From a virus: a DNA stretch of 50,708 nucleotides. Location: the IMG/VR virus record IMGVR_UViG_3300021079_000013, positions 1 to 50,708 of that record. One strand, given 5' to 3'. Under the pieces are notes generated by a model. That model ran no database searches and was not told where the DNA came from. It saw only the letters and a list, made by a program, of their open reading frames with translations. Numbering within the stretch: position 1 is the first letter of the stretch; every line of letters starts with the position of its first letter. A program made the translations under genes and the position numbers. Below are positions 1 through 7,279 of this stretch, piece by piece.

Positions 1-122
1 GCCACCATTTGTTTGTCAGTTAATCCATTGTATTTTGCAAGTGACCCTTGAAGGTTTTTCAAAAATGAGTTTTGACCTTTGTAGTTCTTAACTCTGTCTA
101 AAGTGATAGTGGTAGTTGTCAT
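1..122 (-). CDS. Hypothetical protein, N-terminal 40 residues only (runs off window)
   Basis: The start ATG is at 120-122 and the frame stays open to the window edge, so only the N-terminus is visible. It begins MTTTTITLDRVKNYKG and continues with a segment (NSFLKNLQGSLAKYNGLTDK) that looks like a small helical module seen at the start of some phage DNA-associated proteins, but I cannot name the family. A strong Bacteroidetes-type promoter (144-175) lies 21 nt upstream, so the start is well supported. It shares its promoter architecture and the spacer word TTCCTTATCTTTGTATTCAC with the genes starting at 1488 and 48389. Confidence 0.75.
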   Translation of the reverse strand, partial: MTTTTITLDRVKNYKGQNSFLKNLQGSLAKYNGLTDKQMV

Positions 123-143
123 ATTTTTATCGTTTTGTGAATA

Positions 144-175
144 CAAAGATAAGGAAGTTATTTTAATCTACCAAA
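144..175 (-). promoter_or_regulatory. Bacteroidetes-type promoter for the gene starting at 122
   Basis: On the minus strand the -33 element TTTG (172-175) is separated by exactly 20 nt from the -7 element TATCTTTG (144-151). This matches the known Bacteroidetes primary-sigma consensus TTTG/TAnnTTTG. The -33 box abuts the T-tract of the terminator at 184-201. Confidence 0.85.
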
Positions 176-183
176 TAAAAAAA

Positions 184-201
184 TCCCTCATTTCTGAGGG
201 A
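184..201 (-). terminator. Intrinsic terminator, probably bidirectional
   Basis: The palindrome TCCCTCA-TTTC-TGAGGGA has A-tracts on one side and T-tracts on the other, so it works as a terminator on either strand. On the minus strand it follows the 35-aa gene at 210-317, and its T-run leads into the -33 box of the next promoter. Confidence 0.8.
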
Positions 202-209
202 TTTTTTTC

Positions 210-317
210 TTATTTCTTTAACTTTGATACAAGTTTTAGAACATACGGTCCAACGACCGCACCTACAACAACACCTAATAAAAAATGCCATTGTAATAAA
301 AATTCTAAATTTTCCAT
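210..317 (-). CDS. Small 35-aa single-span membrane protein
   Basis: ATG at 315-317 and stop at 210-212 give a 35-residue protein starting MENLEFLLQWHFLLG. The centre is a hydrophobic helix with a glycine-zipper pattern (GVVVGAVVG), followed by a lysine-rich tail (KLVSKLKK), so one membrane span with a positive cytoplasmic C-terminus is likely. The gene ends just before the terminator at 184-201 and starts 30 nt after the outer-membrane-like gene at 347-796. That placement supports it being real rather than the overlapping 77-aa frame, which is cysteine-rich and unlikely. The function is unknown; a small lysis-related or membrane-stress protein is possible. Confidence 0.65.
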   Translation of the reverse strand: MENLEFLLQWHFLLGVVVGAVVGPYVLKLVSKLKK

Positions 318-346
318 TTAAATTTTGTTTAATTTTGTTTATAGGA

Positions 347-796
347 TTATAACTGATAATGCAAAGACAAGCCAACTTGACTTGAATGTTTACCATCCTT
401 TACTGTCCTGAGAATTGATTGCTCGAGACACCACTTCTTGTTTAACATTACTCCAACGGAAGGAACATAAGTAAAGTCCCCTTTTTGACCATTGTGAAAT
501 GTTACACCGCCATCAAGACCTACATGTAGACTCTTTATTAGGTGTTTACGATATCCAATAAGAACTGGTATCTGAACGAAACCTGCCTTATTTTGCATGA
601 AACCTAATGAGAAGTTCACTTTATTTTTTGAGAACTTAACACTTTGACCCCAAGCCTTGGAATCCAAATCAACTTTTCCTGCAAGAGGTGCATATAATGT
701 TGGTCCCACGGATAGATCCCATCCTGTTTTGTGGTGTTGTCCAAACGTTACAATAGAACACGCAATCGCTAGAAATAACAAAAACTGTTTTTTCAT
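347..796 (-). CDS. Exported outer-membrane beta-barrel-like protein
   Basis: The 149-aa protein starts with a clear Sec signal peptide (MKKQFLLFLAIACSIVTFGQ) ending in the Bacteroidetes-typical FGQ, so the mature protein probably begins around residue 20-21. The rest alternates polar and hydrophobic residues with many glycines and aromatics (for example LSVGPTLYAPL, VGLDGGVTF, QVGLSLHYQL), as expected of amphipathic strands in a small outer-membrane barrel that ends with an aromatic-rich strand. A phage gene of this kind might alter the host surface, for example by superinfection exclusion, but that is inference. A stable hairpin (827-867) sits in the upstream leader. Confidence 0.7.
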   Translation of the reverse strand: MKKQFLLFLAIACSIVTFGQHHKTGWDLSVGPTLYAPLAGKVDLDSKAWGQSVKFSKNKVNFSLGFMQNKAGFVQIPVLIGYRKHLIKSLHVGLDGGVTFHNGQKGDFTYVPSVGVMLNKKWCLEQSILRTVKDGKHSSQVGLSLHYQL

Positions 797-826
797 TTTT
801 TTTTAATTTAATGATTTATAAATAAA

Positions 827-867
827 AATCCCATTCTTAAACACTCTTGTGAGCATCAGATGGGATT
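827..867 (-). terminator. Hairpin with T-rich tail upstream of the 347-796 gene
   Basis: On the minus strand AATCCCAT pairs with ATGGGATT around an inner hairpin, followed by TTTTATTTAT. It could be a second terminator behind the one at 904-929 or a structured 5' leader of the exported protein gene. The sequence does not decide between these. Confidence 0.5.
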
Positions 868-903
868 GGTATTTCTGTATTATAAATATCCAATAAAACA
901 AAT

Positions 904-929
904 AACCCCCACTTTTGAGGGTGAGGGTT
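904..929 (-). terminator. Intrinsic terminator after the 1024-1488 gene
   Basis: On the minus strand AACCCTCAC pairs with GTGGGGGTT (one wobble), followed by ATTTGTTTTATT. It lies about 95 nt beyond the stop of the gene at 1024-1488. Confidence 0.65.
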
Positions 930-1023
930 GTTCTGAAATTGTATCATTTATAAGGTTTTCCCTTCAGGGTTGTCCATAAATGACATAATAAATTTTAATA
1001 TTTTTTTCCTATTTTGGGTGATT

Positions 1024-1488
1024 TTAGTTTTGGATGAATGCTTTATCAGCCCAAGTTTTAGTTCCAACCAACGCCCACAAACTCATATCACACATGTCAG
1101 GGAAAGATTGTCTCATAGCTCCAACGGTCATCACCTCAAGGAATCCACGGTCAATTGAATGCCATTTACCACCTTTGGTTGTTAGTACATTAAACCAATG
1201 TCCACTCTCACCTTTCATTTGAACATTAACAAGAGAGTTCTTACTCCAAGAAGACACAACTTCATAAGGAAATGAAGTCCAATCAGAGATGTTAATGAAT
1301 CCTGCTTGACATTTTGCAGCTACACGGAATTCGTATTGTTTCTCTACATCTTTGATATGGTTGGAAACCATAACAGAGATTCTCTTGTTCTTTACTGTGG
1401 TGTCAAAAGATCCGTAGAATACGTCTCCTGCCATTGTGCCTGTAGTTACTTTGATTGCTGGGATTGTAGGTGTGTTTGTCTTTGTCAT
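1024..1488 (-). CDS. Hypothetical protein, 154 aa, beta-rich
   Basis: The protein begins MTKTNTPTIPAIKVTTG, has no signal peptide, and consists of alternating strands with many Val, Trp and Phe residues. I recognise no family. The start lies a short distance downstream of a perfect host-type promoter (1511-1542) with the same leader word as the genes at 122 and 48389, suggesting co-expression early in infection. It forms a single-gene transcription unit closed by the terminator at 904-929. Confidence 0.8.
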   Translation of the reverse strand: MTKTNTPTIPAIKVTTGTMAGDVFYGSFDTTVKNKRISVMVSNHIKDVEKQYEFRVAAKCQAGFINISDWTSFPYEVVSSWSKNSLVNVQMKGESGHWFNVLTTKGGKWHSIDRGFLEVMTVGAMRQSFPDMCDMSLWALVGTKTWADKAFIQN

Positions 1489-1510
1489 ATGTGGTTGTTT
1501 TTTGTGAATA

Positions 1511-1542
1511 CAAAGATAAGGAACTATTATTTAACCACCAAA
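1511..1542 (-). promoter_or_regulatory. Bacteroidetes-type promoter for the 1024-1488 gene
   Basis: Minus strand: TTTG (1539-1542), 20-nt spacer, TATCTTTG (1511-1518). Spacing and boxes are identical to the promoters at 144, 5936, 7461, 7742 and 30049. Confidence 0.85.
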
Positions 1543-1543
1543 A

Positions 1544-2128
1544 TTATTTTTCATACCCAAAAATATCAAATTGGTGTTCACATAAGTTATATACAATTTC
1601 TTTCATATCTGAATCATAAAATGACTCCCATTCATCAATTTCTTTTCCTGAAATTGTCATATCATCAAGTTGTTTTTCAGTCAAAACATCATAAATAAAT
1701 GGAAGTTTTTTAATATCCTCACCAAAATGTTCTAATCTTATAACATAATCTGGTTGTTTTTGAAGTTGGGGATTTTTTATAATATTAATAATACCTGTCT
1801 CATCATTTTTTATGTTATGTATATAATCTTTAAATGTTCCTTTATTAGCAAAGTTTTTGTATAATGAAAGTGCTCTTGAATATGGATTTCTGGTATTACA
1901 AATTACTTTATACTCACTATATTTTCTGTCTTGGTAATAAAGATGGGTATAATTCCGAAAATATGTATCATCAATATTTTTATTAAATGAATTTTGATTA
2001 ATATCTTTAAATTTGAATCCGTAAAAACAAAGAATTCTTGCAACCCCTCTTGAACCAGTTCTTTCTGGCCCATACCAGAGGTATTTGTATTTTTCAGAAA
2101 CATTAAATCCTGGTAATCCTGTTGACAT
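1544..2128 (-). CDS. Sulfotransferase-like protein (P-loop-type PAPS-dependent)
   Basis: This 194-aa protein resembles the sulfotransferase superfamily, which moves sulfate from PAPS to carbohydrate, protein or small-molecule hydroxyls. Near residues 20-32 is a 5'-phosphosulfate-loop-like segment (GPERTGSRGVARIL), with Arg where many members have Lys. Near residue 80 is the 3'-phosphate-binding signature NTRNPYSRALSLY. It is a diverged paralogue of the protein at 13087-13713: both carry (T)RNPY(S/T)R, a DxxIRxE block and a terminal FD(I/L)FGY. Its ATG overlaps the upstream stop (TAATG), so it is translationally coupled to the zinc protein at 2128-2553. The substrate is unknown. Family placement is by motif only. 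Confidence 0.6.
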   Translation of the reverse strand: MSTGLPGFNVSEKYKYLWYGPERTGSRGVARILCFYGFKFKDINQNSFNKNIDDTYFRNYTHLYYQDRKYSEYKVICNTRNPYSRALSLYKNFANKGTFKDYIHNIKNDETGIINIIKNPQLQKQPDYVIRLEHFGEDIKKLPFIYDVLTEKQLDDMTISGKEIDEWESFYDSDMKEIVYNLCEHQFDIFGYEK

Positions 2129-2553
2129 TATTTTTCACAAATATTTGGTTGATAGCATCCTTGTCCACCTCCTTCAACATATCCTTCTCTCATATCAATA
2201 TGTGTGGAACGTAAATAAGGTGTTTCCTTTCCACATATTACGCATTTATCATATTCGTTTTGTTTGGATTCATTATCTTGTTCCAAAACACAACTCAAAT
2301 GATCATACCCAACCAAATAATCATAATCAACTTTTGATGTATCTTTATTGCAATAAGAACAGGTATATGGACGGATTATAGACTTAACAAGACCATCATC
2401 TCCGATAATCATGGCGAAGTGTTCGTCATCATATTGAGGTCCTTCTGAGTCCCTTCTGGCTTGCCAGTATTTATTTCTTGTGAGCTCACCAAGTTGCATA
2501 TCATTTGGTGTTTCCAAAATTTCTTTTTCAGTTAAAATAACTTGTATTGACAT
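2128..2553 (-). CDS. Small zinc-binding protein with two Cys clusters
   Basis: This 141-aa protein has two treble-clef-like metal sites. The first is CSYC followed by HLSC about 20 residues later. The second is CVIC followed by a Gly-rich stretch ending in Cys and a final NIC near the C-terminus. The segment EGYVEGGGQGCYQPNIC is glycine-rich and distinctive. Its stop overlaps the start of the sulfotransferase-like gene, making a two-gene unit. Nucleic-acid or protein binding is plausible from the zinc ribbons, but no specific role can be read from the sequence. No clear promoter was seen upstream. Confidence 0.7.
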   Translation of the reverse strand: MSIQVILTEKEILETPNDMQLGELTRNKYWQARRDSEGPQYDDEHFAMIIGDDGLVKSIIRPYTCSYCNKDTSKVDYDYLVGYDHLSCVLEQDNESKQNEYDKCVICGKETPYLRSTHIDMREGYVEGGGQGCYQPNICEK

Positions 2554-2601
2554 AGTGAAGTGTTTTTAAAAATATACAACGTCAATATTACAAAATAAAG
2601 G

Positions 2602-2609
2602 TATTTATT
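2602..2609 (+). promoter_or_regulatory. TATTTATT element, candidate late promoter for the 2613-4364 operon
   Basis: TATTTATT lies four nt before the ATG at 2613. The same element recurs just upstream of many other genes here (see the late-promoter finding). The function is inferred from its position. Confidence 0.45.
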
Positions 2610-2612
2610 AAT

Positions 2613-3005
2613 ATGATTAACGAAGAAGTTTTATCAGAGAAGTTAAAATATTTGATAACCATGAATGCCAAACCTAAAATGTTTGACATCATGACAGTAC
2701 ACATTGAATTTGAATATATTGACCAAAATCAAACTAAATTAGCAAATTACAATGTTGATGTCAAATTTGATTACCAAGGATCATTAGATTTTGATATGTA
2801 TTCTTTCGCACACGATATTCAAAGAATGTCCGAAAAACTTAGGGATATAATAAATGAATATGTTATAACTAGAGATGGCAAAATAGTTAGTGGAAATAAA
2901 ACAAATTGTTTTTCAACAGAACCTATGGTTTATAACATAGATTATGAAGCTGACAATAGACATATCTTTGATTTAGGTTATAAATTTAGTTACGCAGAAG
3001 ATTAA
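2613..3005 (+). CDS. Hypothetical protein, 130 aa
   Basis: This is the first gene of a three-gene plus-strand operon. The protein starts MINEEVLSEKLKYLITMN, a short N-terminal helix containing an [LI]xE tripeptide (VLSE), reminiscent of the possible capsid-targeting starts seen elsewhere in the window, though weaker. The rest is mixed alpha/beta with many acidic and aromatic residues. I recognise no family. The stop is one nucleotide before the next start (3007), so the operon is compact. The TATTTATT element at 2602 is the only promoter-like signal near the start. Confidence 0.75.
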   Translation: MINEEVLSEKLKYLITMNAKPKMFDIMTVHIEFEYIDQNQTKLANYNVDVKFDYQGSLDFDMYSFAHDIQRMSEKLRDIINEYVITRDGKIVSGNKTNCFSTEPMVYNIDYEADNRHIFDLGYKFSYAED

Positions 3006-3006
3006 T

Positions 3007-3855
3007 ATGAACGACAAATTAAAAAGATTAGCCAAGAATATTACGGAGTTGTTATTAAATGTTTCAACTCCACAAGACACGTACTATAGTTTGAGAATGA
3101 TAATGGGAAAGCAGAAAGAATATTTTCAGTACATGGGTCCTGAAAATATTCTCAAATTAACATTTTATTGTTATTCATTCGCAGAAACAGGTTCATTTGA
3201 CCTTGGAGATAAAATGTTAAATAATATTGGATTTGCAGTTGTTTTCTATAACTCAGGAGATAATCATAATGAAGACTGTGATAACTGTTCAGGAAATGGT
3301 GAGCTTGGTTGTGACGAGTGTTATGGTGATGGTAATATTGATTGTGATACATGTGGTACTACAGGTGAGATGCAATGTCCCCAATGTAATGGAAATGGAG
3401 AAATAGAAGATGGTGAAGACATGATAGAATGTGATGAATGTAAGGGGGGAGGACTTGTATCATGTGAAGAATGTGGTGGAGATGGAAGATTGGATTGTAA
3501 TAATTGTAATGGCGGCCAACAAACTTGTAACGACTGTGATGGAACTGGTCAAATTGCAACTGACGATTACGATTATGAAAGATATTTTATCGTAACTTGG
3601 AACAAATTCATCAAAGAAAGATGTGAGTATACAGAAGGAAATACTGATATCGCAATCAGTGAATATGATTTTGACAGACTAAGAAATGACTATATAAAAT
3701 TAAGGATTGATACCAAGTGGATACACTTTGCTGATTGGGTTGATACCAATGAAATCTACTGCTCTTACTACAACGACAATCCTAAGATGTTTATAGATGA
3801 CGAAATGTTTTTAGACACAGGAGAAGATAATATGAAAGTATATATAAAAAGATGA
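3007..3855 (+). CDS. DnaJ-type zinc-finger protein with eight CxxCxGxG-like repeats, no J domain
   Basis: This 282-aa protein contains, from about residue 95 to 185, eight consecutive CxxC units with Gly-rich tails (CDNCSGNG, CDECYGDG, CDTCGTTG, CPQCNGNG, CDECKGGG, CEECGGDG, CNNCNGGQ, CNDCDGTG). This is the cysteine-rich fold of DnaJ, doubled from the usual four repeats, and the HPD-bearing J domain is absent. The flanks are unrelated to DnaJ: an N-terminal helical part and an acidic, aromatic C-terminal part. Zinc and unfolded-protein binding are expected from the fold; recruiting a client to DnaK is not, since there is no J domain. Its stop overlaps the next start (ATGA). Confidence 0.75.
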   Translation: MNDKLKRLAKNITELLLNVSTPQDTYYSLRMIMGKQKEYFQYMGPENILKLTFYCYSFAETGSFDLGDKMLNNIGFAVVFYNSGDNHNEDCDNCSGNGELGCDECYGDGNIDCDTCGTTGEMQCPQCNGNGEIEDGEDMIECDECKGGGLVSCEECGGDGRLDCNNCNGGQQTCNDCDGTGQIATDDYDYERYFIVTWNKFIKERCEYTEGNTDIAISEYDFDRLRNDYIKLRIDTKWIHFADWVDTNEIYCSYYNDNPKMFIDDEMFLDTGEDNMKVYIKR

Positions 3856-4364
3856 GTAACTTAAAAACATTTCTTAAAGTATTGAGTAAAGTTGGGTATC
3901 CAAATCCCGACACAGAATCTATTGCCAAAATGGTTGATTATAATTTGGAAGATTTTCTTCCTGATTTAGTCGCTGAACTTGGACAGGAAAAAGCCGATGA
4001 ATTCACCGAGAAAGCAATAAACAAAATGTCAACTCCAAAAGGTATAAAGGTTACCAACATTTATGATTACCCAGAACAATATGCATACATTGATGTATAC
4101 AATCCACGTCTTGATTTAGAAAATGATGAAACAACTGTATTGTGTGATTGGAGTTGGGGTGACACTAAATTATTATCCCAAGATGATGATGAAAATGAAA
4201 CTTACAAAACAATTGAAGAAATAGGTGATGAAGTTGGTATGGGAGAGTGGGCAGATTATGACGACTTGGTTGACGAAATTAGGGAAGATTGTAATAAATT
4301 AGTTTTCAAGAACTGTGGTTTCGGTATATGGTGGGATGACCAACATGGTGACCTGAAAAAATAA
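3852..4364 (+). CDS. Hypothetical acidic protein, 170 aa
   Basis: This is the third gene of the plus-strand operon, starting at an ATGA overlap with the zinc-repeat gene, so translation is probably coupled. The protein starts MSNLKTFLKVLSKVGYP, a short helix, and is strongly acidic, with clusters of Asp/Glu and several Trp (CDWSWGDTK, GIWWDD). I recognise no family. The operon ends at the hairpin at 4369-4386. Confidence 0.75.
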   Translation: MSNLKTFLKVLSKVGYPNPDTESIAKMVDYNLEDFLPDLVAELGQEKADEFTEKAINKMSTPKGIKVTNIYDYPEQYAYIDVYNPRLDLENDETTVLCDWSWGDTKLLSQDDDENETYKTIEEIGDEVGMGEWADYDDLVDEIREDCNKLVFKNCGFGIWWDDQHGDLKK

Positions 4365-4368
4365 AAAA

Positions 4369-4386
4369 GAGAGACCGAAGTCTCTC
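4369..4386 (-). terminator. Intrinsic terminator with UUCG tetraloop
   Basis: On the minus strand GAGAGAC-TTCG-GTCTCTC is followed by TTTTTT, a classic terminator for the 5307-4431 operon. On the plus strand the same stem follows the 3852-4364 gene but has only a short T-run. A second small hairpin (GTACTG/CAGTAC) lies at about 4396-4411. Confidence 0.85.
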
Positions 4387-4430
4387 CTTTAGGGCCGTAC
4401 TGGTTCAGTACAACTACCACCACCAAATTT

Positions 4431-4724
4431 TTAAAAAACTTGGAAACCTTTGCCTAAAACTTGATTAACAAGTTTTTCAACATCTTCTGATTTCATATAA
4501 CCAATAACATCATCACTACCCTCAGGATAAAAGAATTTTGTAATAAAATCACCACTCTTCTTATCTATTATCGCAATCTCAAAATCATTTATAAAATCAC
4601 CATACAATCCACTTCTGCCCCCTACAATTGAAAATTCAATTTCATCATTATAAAGGCGTGTCATCTTACCACCATCTAATGGGTGTGGTTTAGCCCACTC
4701 AATAATATCTTTTATCGTAATCAT
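4431..4724 (-). CDS. Hypothetical protein, 97 aa
   Basis: Last gene of a three-gene minus-strand operon (5307 to 4431). It starts MITIKDIIEWAKPHPLDGG and has a mixed alpha/beta pattern with a Gly-rich turn (VGGRSGLYG). No family recognised. The start overlaps the previous stop by 4 nt (ATGA), indicating coupled translation. The UUCG terminator follows. Confidence 0.75.
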   Translation of the reverse strand: MITIKDIIEWAKPHPLDGGKMTRLYNDEIEFSIVGGRSGLYGDFINDFEIAIIDKKSGDFITKFFYPEGSDDVIGYMKSEDVEKLVNQVLGKGFQVF

Positions 4725-5029
4725 TTTTTATTTTTTAGTTGGTTTAATTTAATTTCAAGAAGACTTATCTTATCTCTGTCTTTCTGATTTTTATTAGTTT
4801 TATTCTTTAATTCTTTAATTATCCCTGACACATAAGTTTCCTCATCATCAGTTTTTTTAATCACTTCAGACTCTGTAATATCTTCTACCTCATAATATTC
4901 TTCATCATGATAATTATATTCTCCTTGTAGCATTGGTTGCATATAACTATTTTTCCTGCCAATATGCTCACCTAATTTATAAGCAACATAAACTATTATT
5001 GCGTCTTTAAGTATATTTTTTATATTCAT
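4721..5029 (-). CDS. Small membrane-anchored protein with charged cytoplasmic tail
   Basis: This 102-aa protein has an N-terminal amphipathic/hydrophobic helix (IVYVAYKLGEHIGRK, about residues 11-25), then an acidic middle rich in Asp, Glu and Tyr, and a Lys/Asn/Gln-rich C-terminus likely to form a coiled coil. It overlaps both neighbours by 4 nt. No family recognised. A membrane-tethered accessory protein is the most that can be said. Confidence 0.7.
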   Translation of the reverse strand: MNIKNILKDAIIVYVAYKLGEHIGRKNSYMQPMLQGEYNYHDEEYYEVEDITESEVIKKTDDEETYVSGIIKELKNKTNKNQKDRDKISLLEIKLNQLKNKK

Positions 5030-5307
5030 TTTGTTACCTCCGCTTCCATTTTCGATTTGTTAATTAAATGTTCCGCTAATGTATAGTTATCAACTCCTGT
5101 AGTGATAATAGAACTAACTAAATGTTTATAAGGAACGTGAACAAGGAAATCAACCCCATTGAAAAATGTTAAATCTTCTTTCATTGAAATACATCCCTGT
5201 ACCATTTTAAGGAATAACTTAAATTGAATTGGGTTAACAAAAGTTTCATCCAAAAGTTTCCCAAAAGTTTCATGTTGAATCTTAATATTATGTGAGTTCA
5301 TTGTCAT
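5026..5307 (-). CDS. Hypothetical protein, 93 aa
   Basis: First gene of the 5307-4431 operon. The start is either Met1 or Met3 (MTMNSHN). A -7 box (TATCTTTG, 5326-5333) lies 18 nt upstream, but its -33 region is only T-rich, so the promoter is weaker than the others. The protein is a compact alpha/beta fold with a conserved-looking middle (FFNGVDFLVHVPYKHL). No family recognised. Confidence 0.75.
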   Translation of the reverse strand: MTMNSHNIKIQHETFGKLLDETFVNPIQFKLFLKMVQGCISMKEDLTFFNGVDFLVHVPYKHLVSSIITTGVDNYTLAEHLINKSKMEAEVTK

Positions 5308-5325
5308 ACCTATTGATTTAGATTA

Positions 5326-5333
5326 CAAAGATA
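5326..5333 (-). promoter_or_regulatory. -7 element upstream of the 5307 operon (weak -33)
   Basis: TATCTTTG on the minus strand. At the 20-nt spacing there is TTTT rather than TTTG, so only half the consensus is present. Confidence 0.5.
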
Positions 5334-5361
5334 ATGATATTATTTGAAATAAAAAAAATAT

Positions 5362-5913
5362 TTATTCAGATTCAGCAGATAATACTACTTGACTATGACT
5401 CTTACTATTCCCATCTCCCATAATACGATAAGTTTTAATTTCACCTAAATCAGGGAACTTAACGGCTTCCACCTTAATCCCCCAATTAATAACCTCATCA
5501 TTAACAGCTGGTGTTACAAGATTAGTTAAATCAACCAAATCATCCCAATTTGTAGTCTCCACAATATCACGGATAATACCTTGTGTCATATCAACAAGAA
5601 CATCATTAGCATGCATTACATTCAATAAAAAACTTTGAACATTAAAAATATGATATCTAACAATAGTTGTTAACACAATTGATTTTTCATCCATTGTTGT
5701 AAGAGTTTGAGGACTTAAGTTGACTGTCTGAGTAATAACAGGAGTAACCCAAATCTTATCAAAGAATGGAATTTTAAAATTAAGACCAGGATAAACTACC
5801 CGATGGAATCTACCTGTTCTAAGGTGGACACCAGCTTCCCATTGGTCAACGATTTTGAAGGGAAGAATTTCGTGAATAAAAGTTACTAATAAATCAATTA
5901 ATTTGTCAAACAT
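5362..5913 (-). CDS. SPFH/band-7 (stomatin-prohibitin-like) domain protein
   Basis: This 183-aa protein carries the SPFH core. A hydrophobic N-terminal helix (LIDLLVTFIHEIL) for membrane association is followed by the family's G..PGLNFKIPFFDK block (about residues 34-53), then VLTTIVRYHI and a helical segment ending near EAVKFPDLGE. SPFH proteins form ring- or cage-like membrane scaffolds and often regulate proteases such as FtsH. This copy is shorter than usual bacterial members because the long C-terminal coiled coil is missing. It has its own strong promoter (5936-5967), so it is probably early. A role in shielding from membrane proteases or in organising the host membrane is inference. 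Confidence 0.8.
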   Translation of the reverse strand: MFDKLIDLLVTFIHEILPFKIVDQWEAGVHLRTGRFHRVVYPGLNFKIPFFDKIWVTPVITQTVNLSPQTLTTMDEKSIVLTTIVRYHIFNVQSFLLNVMHANDVLVDMTQGIIRDIVETTNWDDLVDLTNLVTPAVNDEVINWGIKVEAVKFPDLGEIKTYRIMGDGNSKSHSQVVLSAESE

Positions 5914-5935
5914 ATCTTTTGGTTTTGTTGAATAA

Positions 5936-5967
5936 CAAAGATAACCCTTTTTTTTAATTTTACCAAA
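5936..5967 (-). promoter_or_regulatory. Bacteroidetes-type promoter for the SPFH gene
   Basis: Minus strand: TTTG (5964-5967), 20-nt spacer, TATCTTTG (5936-5943). The -33 box directly touches the TATTTATA element of the divergent gene at 5979. Confidence 0.85.
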
Positions 5968-5975
5968 TATTTATA
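5968..5975 (+). promoter_or_regulatory. TATTTATA element before the 5979 gene
   Basis: TATTTATA ends 3 nt before the ATG at 5979 (TATTTATAAGGATG). It is the shortest spacing of this recurrent element in the window. The downstream AAGG could also act as a weak ribosome-binding site. Confidence 0.5.
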
Positions 5976-5978
5976 AGG

Positions 5979-6263
5979 ATGTTAGAAAAAGATTTGGAAA
6001 TGTTAGAAAAAATTCTTATGGACATGAAATACTCTCCATCGTATATTTCTATGTTATTAACACATCTGGTAAAACAATTAGAAAACTCTTCGTTAACTCA
6101 TTTTACACCACAATTTATTTACTCATCATTATCTTTCGAAGAAGGTAGACATAAAGCAAGACAAATCTCAGAATACTTTGAAGATTTGAAAAAACACGGC
6201 TCATACAAAACTTCCTTGCAAAAGACAATAGATAATTCCCCGACATTCAGCAAGTTTAATTAA
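5979..6263 (+). CDS. Hypothetical helical protein, 94 aa
   Basis: The protein begins MLEKDLEMLEKILMDMKYSP and is predicted to be almost entirely helical, with charged and Leu residues in heptad-like order at the start. No family recognised. It is transcribed divergently from the SPFH gene, with overlapping promoter elements. It ends just before the stem at 6270-6297, which on this strand lacks a T-run. Confidence 0.75.
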   Translation: MLEKDLEMLEKILMDMKYSPSYISMLLTHLVKQLENSSLTHFTPQFIYSSLSFEEGRHKARQISEYFEDLKKHGSYKTSLQKTIDNSPTFSKFN

Positions 6264-6265
6264 AT

Positions 6266-7277
6266 AAAAAACCCCATCCGTAGAAACGGACAGGGTTAAG
6301 GCAAAATAGGTTGAGAATACACCATTTTGTGAGAGACTTTACAGGAGATTATTTTGTTTCCTCCGATTTCCACTTCCTTTTGAGAAGTACCTCTCAGTCA
6401 CGGTCAATTAGATTAACCAATCCTAAAGTCGTAATATACTCTATTCTTACTCATCACTCTTCTAGGTTGCCACCCAAACTCATCCTTGCGGGATTAGAGA
6501 ACTTTCGAAACAATCGTATCGGGTTTGAGACCCTTTACGGCCATGAACAACTCATGACTAAGTAGTGACCTGTCTACCACGACTAACGAACACTTTTTCT
6601 TTTAATTTTTTAGTTTTCACCGTTTGAAAGTAAAAGTTTGATTTGTGGATAATAGATGTAGCGGTTCGTTAAACCAGCCATCCCATCTTTTGAACGAGAC
6701 GATACTGAACTACACCTTGAAGTCTCCCGACCTCCATACTTCGAGTCTATTTCATAACTGAAACCTTGGTAGGTCTCTGATAAGGAGAACAACAGCACCA
6801 CCTGTACGAACTCTTACCTTTCGGTTTTAAATCTACTCTAACATTGAACTCCGCAATTGTATAGTTGGACGACCATACTTCTCACAACAGCTCTACGAGT
6901 TATTCTTATTGGTGTTCCCACCTCAACCAAACGACCCACATCGCTTAGTCACCCAACCACTTTCCCTACAGTGTTACCCTCAGTACTAAAGGTCAGATGA
7001 TATCTCGCTTGTCTACTCGAGCTCCGTTACCGAAGCCGCAACCGTTCCAATCAAGAACAAATCACTTTATACCACTTTCATGGTTTATTTTATGGACTAT
7101 AGACCGCCCAATATATCTTATCATTTTGTTACTCAAAATCAACCCGAAGGTCTCATTATCAAACATTCTGAACAGACAATATTTTTATTCAAAGAACTTT
7201 TTAAAGAATGAAGAAAAGGGGAAACTTTACGACCAAGTAAACTTGGAACCTTTACTACCCCTTCTCTTCACTTGTCT
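6266..7277 (-). ncRNA. Candidate ~1-kb structured non-coding RNA (giant ornate type)
   Basis: A perfect promoter (7280-7311) fires into about 1,010 nt with no convincing reading frame on either strand, and the transcript ends at a 12-bp terminator (6270-6297) that has its T-run only in this orientation. The RNA has many local hairpins. A 5' domain is closed by AGACAA/UUGUCU (7272-7277 with 7174-7179) and contains a 12-bp stem (7258-7269 with 7210-7221) capped by CCAAG-UUUA-CUUGG. ACCAU-GAAA-GUGGU is at 7071-7084, GGUG-GGAA-CACC at 6911-6922, GAGGUC-GGGA-GACUUC at 6719-6734, GGGU-CUCAA-ACCC at 6521-6533, and a UUCG loop at about 7145. Size, repeated GNRA/UUCG loops and position beside a phage tRNA resemble the GOLLD and ROOL RNA classes, but membership is untested. 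Confidence 0.7.
6270..6297 (-). terminator. Strong intrinsic terminator ending the ~1-kb ncRNA
   Basis: On the minus strand AACCCTGTCCGT pairs completely (two wobbles) with ACGGATGGGGTT around a TTCT loop and is followed by TTTTATTT. There is no minus-strand gene here other than the non-coding RNA, so the terminator itself argues that the RNA is real. Confidence 0.9.
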
Positions 7278-7279
7278 TA

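Noticed and set aside
163-396. A 77-aa minus-strand frame overlapping the 35-aa gene.
   Set aside because: Cysteine-rich, crosses the terminator at 184-201 and has no start signal; the 35-aa frame has membrane-protein features and ends before the terminator.
7260-7270. Possible reversed or complemented coding sequence in 6.3-7.3 kb.
   Set aside because: Apparent coding-like patches in the non-reversed complement reflect pyrimidine-rich composition only; frames are broken by frequent stops.
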